Source: Streptomyces stelliscabiei (GTDB taxonomy: Bacteria > Actinomycetota > Actinomycetes > Streptomycetales > Streptomycetaceae). From it: a stretch of 64,000 bases of DNA. Every line of letters starts with the position of its first letter. Positions within the stretch are counted from its first letter, which is position 1. The DNA lies in contig NZ_JADBGF010000001.1 of assembly GCF_014873495.1 (NCBI RefSeq), positions 1,426,001 through 1,490,000 on the forward strand, in the 5' to 3' direction. The position numbers and the translations under genes were made by a program. The notes below the pieces were generated by a model. The model did no database searches. It was not told the origin of the DNA and was given only the letters and a program-made list of their open reading frames with translations. Positions 58,755 through 64,000 of this stretch are shown in pieces.

Positions 58755-59528
58755 ATGTCGGAGCCCGCGCACCCGGTGCGGCCCGCGAGCGCCGCCGTCG
58801 TCGGCTGCGCGACGACGGCCGGACCCGCCGACGGGCGGCGGACTCCTACACTCAGTCTGCACAGCCACCACGACGGCGACCGGGTGGTCGTCACGGTCCG
58901 CGGTGACCTGGAACTCGCCACGGACGAGCAGTTGCGGCGCGGTCTGCGTGACTCGCTCGCCCGTTCCGCCCATGGCATCGACCTGGACCTCGGCGAGGTC
59001 GGGTTCTGCGACTGCTCCGGGCTCAACGCCCTGCTCAGCATCCGCCAGGAGGCGCTGAACCACGCGAAGACGACCACCATCCGCACCATCAGCCGGGCGG
59101 CCCAGCGGGTGTTCTCGCTCACCGACACTCTGTCCCTGTTCGTCCCTCCGGCCGCCCCGGACCACGTCGATCACGTCGATCACCTGGGCGACGGCCTGCT
59201 CACGGCGGCCACGGCACCTCCGGCCGCGCGGGGAGGGCCGGACCCCAGGGTGGAGGTCGTGCAGTTGCGGCGGGCACTGGAGACCCGCGACACCATCGAC
59301 CTGGCCCGCGGCATCCTCATGGCCGCCTTCGCCCTGAGCCCCGAGGAGGCCTGGAACGCCCTGGTCCGGACCTCCCAGAACACCAACACCAAGCTGCACC
59401 GGACCGCCCGGCAACTCGTGGACTCCTGCACGGGCGCCCCCGTGCCCCCGTGCACACGGGAACGGCTGTCCGCCGCCGTCGCACAGGTCACCGCCGAACG
59501 CGCCGAGCGGGCCCTCCCCCCGGACTGA
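58755..59528 (+). CDS. STAS-ANTAR fusion regulator
   Basis: A 257-residue protein combining an anti-sigma-antagonist-like STAS domain (residues about 30-130; VVVTVRGDLELATDEQLRRG and DLGEVGFCDCSGLNALLSI, with Ser in the phospho-acceptor position CSG) and an ANTAR RNA-binding domain (residues 168-222; RDTIDLARGILMAAFALSPE, then LVRTSQNTNTKLHRTARQLV). It could link partner-switching phosphorylation to antitermination. ATG 58755 follows AAGGAGAG. No anti-sigma factor is adjacent. Confidence 0.88.
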   Translation: MSEPAHPVRPASAAVVGCATTAGPADGRRTPTLSLHSHHDGDRVVVTVRGDLELATDEQLRRGLRDSLARSAHGIDLDLGEVGFCDCSGLNALLSIRQEALNHAKTTTIRTISRAAQRVFSLTDTLSLFVPPAAPDHVDHVDHLGDGLLTAATAPPAARGGPDPRVEVVQLRRALETRDTIDLARGILMAAFALSPEEAWNALVRTSQNTNTKLHRTARQLVDSCTGAPVPPCTRERLSAAVAQVTAERAERALPPD

Positions 59529-59701
59529 CCCGGGCGGGTCGCCCTCTCTTACACCCGGCGACGTCGGGTACCCGGACGGCGCAGACAGCGCGCACCCCAC
59601 GCCCGGAGACACCGTGAAGGCACTGGTCATCAGCGAGATCTCCGTGCGCCGATCTGCGTCGGCCCACCAACCCGCGTCGGTCGCACGAGCCAGGGCCGCC
59701 C
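59529..59701. other. Gap without a convincing gene
   Basis: A GTG at 59614 opens a 96-codon frame that begins MKALVISEISV and includes the 15-bp repeat array (giving CPST repeats), but it has low-complexity content and no homologue I know. Probably non-coding. Confidence 0.4.
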
Positions 59702-59761
59702 CATGCCCGTCCACGCCGTGCCCGTCCACGCCGTGCCCGTCCACGTCATGCCCGTCCACGT
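59702..59761. repeat. Four tandem 15-bp repeats
   Basis: Units at 59702, 59717, 59732 and 59747 of the form CRTGCCCGTCCACGY, differing at two positions. The length is a multiple of three, so an overlapping frame would read CPST-type repeats. Confidence 0.85.
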
Positions 59762-59900
59762 CAGGGGCATCCGCCCAGGCCCTCACGGCCCGGCCTCCGC
59801 CCCGCCGGGCTCATGACATCTCCGCGGCCGACGCCCCGCACCACGACACGAGCCACGCACACGCGCCCACACACCCACGACGCGAAGAAAGGCCGTCCCG

Positions 59901-60178
59901 ATGAGCGACGACGAGCGATCGTCACGTTCACCCAGGGGCTCGCGCAGATGGTCGCGGCGGACGGGGCCCGGGTGAACGCGGTGGCGCCGGGGCCCGTGTG
60001 GACGCCGCTGATCCCGGCGACGCTCCCCGACACCCAGGAGTTCGGCAAGCAGGCCCCGCTGGGACGGCCCGCCCAGCCCGCCGAGATGGCGCCCGCCTAC
60101 GTCTTCCTCGCCTCCGAGCGGGCGAGCTTCATCACGGCGGAGATCCTGAACGCCACCGGCGGCACTCCCCTGCCCTGA
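59901..60178 (+). pseudogene. Short-chain dehydrogenase remnant, N-terminal and catalytic part deleted
   Basis: From about 59920, one frame reads IVTFTQGLAQMVAADGARVN, continues APGPVWTPLIPATLPD and PLGRPAQPAEMAPAYVFLAS, and ends ILNATGGTPLP. This is the last 85 residues of a YghA-like SDR. An ATG at 59901 behind AAAGG starts a different frame (MSDDERS), probably the original N-terminus now fused out of frame. The Rossmann motif and the Tyr-x3-Lys dyad are gone. It differs from the SDR remnant at 56654, so two separate genes decayed. Confidence 0.82.
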
Positions 60179-60293
60179 CGCATGGGGCGGCGCGCCCGGC
60201 CCCGCCGTTTGGGCACCCGGGTGCCGGGAACCCGGGGACGCGAAAAAAGAAGCGAGAAGCAGCGATACGGGTTCGGAAAGAAGATGAGGCGTC
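60179..60293. other. Gap without a gene
   Basis: Part of the 384-bp interval between the SDR remnant and the hemerythrin gene. A GC-rich stretch is followed by unusually A-rich sequence (60238-60290, AAAAAAGAAGC and GAAAGAAGATG) preceding a small open frame. No promoter motif could be assigned. Confidence 0.4.
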
Positions 60294-60464
60294 GTGAGCA
60301 CGCACACCGTCGAGAAGCTCGTCGTCCGGGAGAGCGGCTGGGCCAAGGCCCGGCGTCGGCGCGGGAAGGGTGTGCGGATGTGTCTTCCCGCCCTCCCCGA
60401 CAGGGAGGGCACCCGCGTGCCGGAGACCGGTGCGGACGCGCACATCGTCCGGGGTGACGACTGA
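60294..60464 (+). CDS. Possible small basic protein, 56 residues
   Basis: GTG 60294, preceded by GAGG at 4 bp, gives MSTHTVEKLVVRESGWAKAR then a basic RRRGKG patch and an acidic end. The frame terminates 15 bp before a strong hairpin terminator, which supports a real transcript. The family is not recognised. Confidence 0.4.
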   Translation: MSTHTVEKLVVRESGWAKARRRRGKGVRMCLPALPDREGTRVPETGADAHIVRGDD

Positions 60465-60478
60465 CCGGCGGGCACGAG

Positions 60479-60525
60479 CGAGGGGCCGGTGGGAAACGGC
60501 TGGAACCGTTCCCACCGGCCCCTCG
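60479..60525. terminator. Strong hairpin terminator
   Basis: A 20-bp stem with one bulged A (arms 60479-60499 and 60506-60525, CGAGGGGCCGGTGGG at the base) and a 6-base loop. It lies between the small open frame and the end of the convergent hemerythrin gene, so it can serve both. Confidence 0.85.
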
Positions 60526-60562
60526 CGGTTCCGGTACCGCGGCCGCCGGGGCGGTACGGCCC

Positions 60563-61126
60563 TCAGTCGTCCTTGCCGCGGCCGGTGAGCGCGTCGCGCA
60601 GGCGGTCCACGAGGCCCATGCCGGGGGCGAGCAGCTTGTTGGCCGGCGGGGTGTCGGGGGCCGACGGGTGGGGGCGGGTCGGCGCCGTCTTCTTGGCCTT
60701 GCGGACCTTCTCGCCGAGGCTGTTCAGCGCCTCCTCGGAGCAGGACGCGCGCAGCCGGGGGAAGAGGTTGTTCTCCTCGTCCTGGATGTGCGACCTGATC
60801 TCGGTCATCAGCTGGGTGATCAGCAGGTCGAAGTCCGCGTCGTCGGCCTCGCACCCCTCCAGGGCCTTCATGGTGCGCTCGGCCTCGGCGTGCTCCTCCA
60901 GTTCCCGGTCGGCGATCGTGTCGCCGTCCGGGACGTGCTCCCGGACGGCCGGGTAGAGGTAGGCCTCCTCGGCGACCGAGTGACGCACCAGTTCGATGGT
61001 GACCTTGTCCGCGTACTCCTTGCGCCGGGGGTCCCCGGACGGCAGTGCCTCGATCTCGCCGAACATCTCCTCCACTTCCCCGTGGTCCGTGGTCAGTTCG
61101 GCGATGACGTCTCCACCGTGTCCCAT
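60563..61126 (-). CDS. Hemerythrin HHE-domain protein
   Basis: A 187-residue cytoplasmic protein with a four-helix HHE cation-binding domain in residues 1-125. Candidate di-iron ligands are His15 in TTDHGEVEEMF, the His of VRHSVAEEAYLYP, the His of EEHAEAERTM and IRSHIQDEENNLFP. Such proteins bind O2 or respond to nitrosative and oxidative stress. The C-terminal 60 residues are basic and Pro-rich. ATG 61126 is chosen by domain fit, with AGGAGC upstream. A perfect 14-bp palindrome lies 40 bp before the start. Confidence 0.9.
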   Translation of the reverse strand: MGHGGDVIAELTTDHGEVEEMFGEIEALPSGDPRRKEYADKVTIELVRHSVAEEAYLYPAVREHVPDGDTIADRELEEHAEAERTMKALEGCEADDADFDLLITQLMTEIRSHIQDEENNLFPRLRASCSEEALNSLGEKVRKAKKTAPTRPHPSAPDTPPANKLLAPGMGLVDRLRDALTGRGKDD

Positions 61127-61165
61127 GTCCTGTCGCTCCTGTCCTGAGTACGACGCATCCGCAAC

Positions 61166-61179
61166 CGCATGCGCATGCG
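61166..61179. promoter_or_regulatory. 14-bp palindrome upstream of hemerythrin gene
   Basis: CGCATGC-GCATGCG, perfectly palindromic and itself made of overlapping GCATGC units, 40 bp upstream of the hemerythrin ATG. This is a possible operator; alternating purine-pyrimidine sequence could also adopt Z-DNA. Confidence 0.4.
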
Positions 61180-61486
61180 TACCCGTCGGCCCGGTCGGTC
61201 TTTCGGTGCGGCGCCGAGTACCCGCGAACGGCGCAGCCACGCGGTTCCGAGCCGAGGATGATCGCGGGGTACGAGAGGCGGACGCCGGACGCGGGGCCGC
61301 CGGGCCGTGTTCGAGACCCCGTGGGGGCCCGCGACGGGTCCGGCACAGACACCCGCGAGCGGTCCCGTGAGCGGCCGCTCGATCATCCCCGGACCGGTCC
61401 TGCTAGCCTCCGGGCGCACCCCGGGCCTGGGCCGGACGACCACCGGCACGGCTTCGCCCGCACTCTGGAAGGGCTTCCTCACCGCG
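61180..61486. other. Divergent promoter region of hemerythrin and pmt genes
   Basis: A 307-bp GC-rich region without an intact gene. TAGCCT at 61404-61409 resembles a -10 element about 78 bp before the pmt start. No good -35 box is visible. Confidence 0.4.
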
Positions 61487-63181
61487 ATGCTGCACGGCAC
61501 CCGTTCGACGACGGCGTCCCTCGGCCGGAACGACCGTCTGCGCCGGTTCGGCTACACCGGACGCCCCCGGAGCGACACCCGTGACCGCCTGGTCCCGCCC
61601 TTCCCGGAACCGGCCGGCGGGCCCTGGGAGCGGGTGGGGCTGGACTCGGCGCAGGCGCACCGCGTCGCGAAGGCGATGGAGTGGCTGGGGCCGCTGTTCG
61701 TCGCCCTGCTGGCCGGAGCGATGCGCTTCTGGCGTCTCGACCGGCCGCACGAACTCGCCTTCGACGAGACCTACTACGCCAAGGACGCCTGGTCCCTGCT
61801 GCGGCTCGGCTACGAGGGCACCTGGCCGGACCGCAAGGTCGCCGACCCGCAGATCCTGGCCGACCCCCAGGTGATCACGCTCTCGGACACGGGGAGCTTC
61901 GTCGCGCATCCGCCGACGGGCAAGTGGGTCATCGCGGTCGGCGAGTGGATGTTCGGTCTCGACCCGTTCGGCTGGCGTTTCATGACGGCCGTCCTCGGCA
62001 CGCTGTCGGTCCTGATGCTGTGCCGGATCGGACGCCGCCTGTTCCGTTCGACGTTCCTGGGCTGTCTGGCCGGCGCGCTGATGGCGGTGGACGGTCTGCA
62101 CTACGTGATGAGCCGTACCGCCCTGCTGGACCTGGTCGTCATGTTCTTCGTCCTGGCGGCCTTCGGGTGTCTGCTGATCGACCGGGACCGCTCCCGCGCC
62201 CGGCTCGCCGCGGCGCTGCCCCTCGACGAGGACGGGCACGCCGGCCCGGACGCGGACACCGGCGACCGCGCCGGGACGGGACGGCGTCCGTGGCGGCTCG
62301 CGGCCGGCCTCTGCCTGGGTCTGGCCGCCTCCACCAAGTGGAACGGCCTGTACTTCCTGGCCTTCTTCATGGTCCTGACCCTGCTGTGGGACGTCGGCGC
62401 CCGCCGGGTCGCGGGGGCCCGCCGTCCCTACCGGGCGGTGCTGCGCAGGGATCTCGGCCGGTCGGTCCTCTCCCTCGCCCCGGTCGCCGTGGTGACCTAT
62501 GTGGCGACGTGGACGGGCTGGTTCCTGTCCGACGGTGGGTACGGGCGGCACTGGGCGGACGGCCGCGGCGGCGTCTGGTCGTGGATACCGGCGCCGCTGC
62601 GCGGCCTGTGGCACTACGAGTCGGCTGTGTACCGGTTCAACGTGGATCTGGACGCGTTCCACAAGTACGAGTCCAATCCCTGGAGTTGGCTGGTCCTCGG
62701 CCGACCCGTGCTGTTCTCCTACCAGTCCCCCGAACCCGGGGAGGCGGGCTGCCACGCGCTCACCGGCTGCTCCCAGGCCGTCGTCGCCCTGGGGACGCCG
62801 ATGCTGTGGTGGTCGGCGGTCTGCGCGCTGGTGTACCTGCTCTTCCGGTGGGCCCTGCGCCGCGACTGGCGCGCGGGCGCCGTCCTGTGCGCCGTGGGCG
62901 CGGGCTATCTGCCGTGGTTCCTGTACCAGGACCGCACGACCTTCTCGTTCTACGCCGTGGTGTTCGTGCCCTATCTGTGTCTGGCGGTGGCGATGACGCT
63001 GGGCGCCCTGCTGGGCCCGCCGGGCGCCGGCGCCGACCGCCGCCACCGGGGCGCGGTGGCGGCGGGCACGCTGGTCCTGCTGATCGTCTGGAACTTCATC
63101 TACTTCTTCCCGATCTACACGGGAAGCACGATCCCGTATCCCGACTGGCAGACCCGCATGTGGCTCCCCACGTGGATCTGA
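61487..63181 (+). CDS. pmt: Dolichyl-phosphate-mannose-type protein O-mannosyltransferase
   Basis: A 564-residue GT39 membrane enzyme that transfers mannose from polyprenyl-phosphate-mannose to Ser/Thr of exported proteins. About ten transmembrane helices are visible. The catalytic acidic motif lies in the first loop (ELAFDETYYAKDAWSLLRLG, Asp-Glu). The family blocks HPPTGKW, DGLHYVMSRTALLDLVVMFF, LAASTKWNGLYF and FSFYAVVFVPYLCLAVA are present, and the end DWQTRMWLPTWI is typical. ATG 61487 is the only in-frame start that fits the N-terminal length, but a clear ribosome site is lacking. Convergent with the next gene, 18 bp apart. Confidence 0.93.
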   Translation: MLHGTRSTTASLGRNDRLRRFGYTGRPRSDTRDRLVPPFPEPAGGPWERVGLDSAQAHRVAKAMEWLGPLFVALLAGAMRFWRLDRPHELAFDETYYAKDAWSLLRLGYEGTWPDRKVADPQILADPQVITLSDTGSFVAHPPTGKWVIAVGEWMFGLDPFGWRFMTAVLGTLSVLMLCRIGRRLFRSTFLGCLAGALMAVDGLHYVMSRTALLDLVVMFFVLAAFGCLLIDRDRSRARLAAALPLDEDGHAGPDADTGDRAGTGRRPWRLAAGLCLGLAASTKWNGLYFLAFFMVLTLLWDVGARRVAGARRPYRAVLRRDLGRSVLSLAPVAVVTYVATWTGWFLSDGGYGRHWADGRGGVWSWIPAPLRGLWHYESAVYRFNVDLDAFHKYESNPWSWLVLGRPVLFSYQSPEPGEAGCHALTGCSQAVVALGTPMLWWSAVCALVYLLFRWALRRDWRAGAVLCAVGAGYLPWFLYQDRTTFSFYAVVFVPYLCLAVAMTLGALLGPPGAGADRRHRGAVAAGTLVLLIVWNFIYFFPIYTGSTIPYPDWQTRMWLPTWI

Positions 63182-63199
63182 CCGGGCGTGCGGGACCCG

Positions 63200-63778
63200 C
63201 TACCGCCTCGGCCCCGCGAAGGCGTACGCCGCCGTGCCGGTGAGCGCGAGGGTCAGGGCCGTCCAGGTGGCCGCCGGGGTGCCGGGCGGGAGGAGCATCC
63301 AGCTCGCCACCCTCGTCGGCAGGCCGGTCGGGGCGGGGGCGAGGACCGCGTAGGACAGCCAGGCGAGGGGTGGGGTCCACGCGTAGTGCGCCCCCCACAG
63401 CACCGCGCCGAGGGCGGCCAGGCCCGCCAGACCGGCGCTGTCGCGGACGACGAACGCGGTGGTGACCCAGGAGTCCTCGCCCGTCGTCCGCGCCGTGAGG
63501 AGCGCGGCGCCCGCGACCACGGCGATGAGCAGGACGTGCGCCGCCCTGCGGAACCGCCAGGGGATCGCGGCCGTGCGGTCCAGCGCGAGGTCCTGGCCGC
63601 CGAGCCCGATCGAGGCGGCCACCACCCCGGCGACGAGGACGAACACGGGCACCTTCGGGTCGCCCGGCCCTCCGCCGCCGTCCCGGGCGAAGGTCCACAC
63701 GAGCACGGTGGCGATCACCACCGCGGCGAGGGAGACCGGCACCTGCCGGGAGCGGGCGTACAGCGTCAGCCACCTCAC
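63200..63778 (-). CDS. Integral membrane protein, function unknown
   Basis: A 192-residue protein with five to six hydrophobic segments (PVSLAAVVIATVLVWTFA; VFVLVAGVVAASIGLGG; HVLLIAVVAGAALL; WTALTLALTGTAAYAFAG). The pattern resembles small ABC-2-like or transporter-accessory membrane proteins, but no family is certain. GTG 63778 overlaps the stop of the upstream gene by 4 bp (GTGA), so the pair is translationally coupled. Confidence 0.75.
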   Translation of the reverse strand: MRWLTLYARSRQVPVSLAAVVIATVLVWTFARDGGGGPGDPKVPVFVLVAGVVAASIGLGGQDLALDRTAAIPWRFRRAAHVLLIAVVAGAALLTARTTGEDSWVTTAFVVRDSAGLAGLAALGAVLWGAHYAWTPPLAWLSYAVLAPAPTGLPTRVASWMLLPPGTPAATWTALTLALTGTAAYAFAGPRR

Positions 63779-64000
63779 CGGGACGTACCGCCGTCCAGGA
63801 GGTCGAGCGGGTCGCCCGCGCAGGAGGCGGCGGCGGTGTGCGCCGCCTTGACGCGTGCGACCTGTTCGGACCACGGCAGCGCCTTGAGTTCCCGCAACAC
63901 CGGGCGGGCCTCCTTGAGTTGGTCGCTCGCCGCGTGCATGGCTCCGTCGAACGGCCTCAGGTCCCCGAGGACCCAGCCCGCCGCGACGCCCTGTGCGACG
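63775..64000 (-). CDS. Hypothetical protein, C-terminal part (5' end outside window)
   Basis: The last 74 codons of a gene continuing beyond the window: VAQGVAAGWVLGDLRPFDGA, a helical HAASDQLKEARPVLRELKAL, and a Cys-containing tail. It has no recognised domain. Coupled by a GTGA overlap to the membrane protein downstream; together they may form a transporter or secretion accessory pair, which is inference only. Confidence 0.65.
   Translation of the reverse strand, partial: VAQGVAAGWVLGDLRPFDGAMHAASDQLKEARPVLRELKALPWSEQVARVKAAHTAAASCAGDPLDLLDGGTSR

Noticed and set aside
59614..59904. 96-codon open frame with CPST repeats
   Set aside because: Low-complexity sequence created by the 15-bp tandem repeats, with no homologue known and an out-of-frame SDR remnant overlapping.
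1..64000. tRNA, rRNA, insertion sequences and att sites
   Set aside because: No cloverleaf-like T-loop and acceptor pairs, rRNA segments, transposase frames or integrase genes were seen on reading both strands; a tRNAscan or Infernal run would be decisive.

Overview
The window is about 73 percent GC with strong third-position GC bias, GTG and ATG starts, GGAGG-type ribosome binding sites, and families typical of filamentous actinobacteria (PucR, SpoIIE/PPM, GAF-ANTAR, LCP, TerD, PMT mannosyltransferase). It is almost certainly a Streptomyces chromosome. The many accessory and decayed genes suggest a variable region rather than the conserved core. I found no rRNA, tRNA, insertion sequence, transposase or CRISPR array.

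Layout. 1-9.5 kb: the 5' part of pyruvate carboxylase, two membrane Ser/Thr kinases (one with a Cys-rich exported domain, one with a peptidoglycan-binding domain), and a Tat-exported GH78 alpha-L-rhamnosidase whose promoter is flanked by LacI-type operators. 9.5-14.1 kb: an RpiR/SIS regulator and a complete OpuC-type compatible-solute ABC operon. 14.1-20.1 kb: amidohydrolase, a P450 lacking the EXXR motif, a stand-alone trpF, a PucR-type regulator and a secreted DUF4394 protein. 20.2-24.8 kb: a broken Spo0M-like gene, an LCP cell-wall ligase, a frameshifted BlaR1-like M56 peptidase, a BlaI repressor and a terD operon. Three near-identical BlaI-type palindromes (TCTACA-N4-TGTAGA) mark the LCP and blaI/terD promoters. 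24.8-32.3 kb: a block of small membrane and stress genes (SHOCT, HdeD, DUF2252, DHA2 transporter). It carries several short tandem repeats and a recurring promoter palindrome, TCACCC-N5-GGGTGA.

33-41.5 kb: a MalT/LuxR-like regulator and a sugar-acid catabolic group (IlvD/Edd dehydratase, IclR regulator, zinc dehydrogenase). These are followed by a PPM phosphatase and a GH43 arabinofuranosidase that kept its promoter, LacI operator and 3' end but lost its middle. 41.5-55.1 kb: the most unusual part. It holds a macro-like-domain protein, a RES/Xre-type toxin-antitoxin pair with its own operator, and a 1709-residue helical-repeat CHAT protease with an intact His/Cys dyad. Converging on the CHAT gene is a six-gene operon with an AAA+ ATPase, two membrane coiled-coil proteins and three unrecognised proteins. 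I read this as a candidate undescribed conflict or proteostasis island. RES enzymes make ADP-ribose-1''-phosphate and macro domains bind or process that class of molecule, so those neighbours may share a pathway.

55.3-64 kb: FUSC transporter, a regulatory stretch of GAF-ANTAR, winged-HTH and STAS-ANTAR genes interleaved with three internally deleted gene remnants (two SDRs and one GAF-ANTAR), a hemerythrin protein, protein O-mannosyltransferase, and two membrane or hypothetical genes cut by the window end. Frameshifts and internal deletions are common (Spo0M, M56, GH43, two SDRs, GAF-ANTAR), so either this region is decaying or some single-base errors are present in the assembly.
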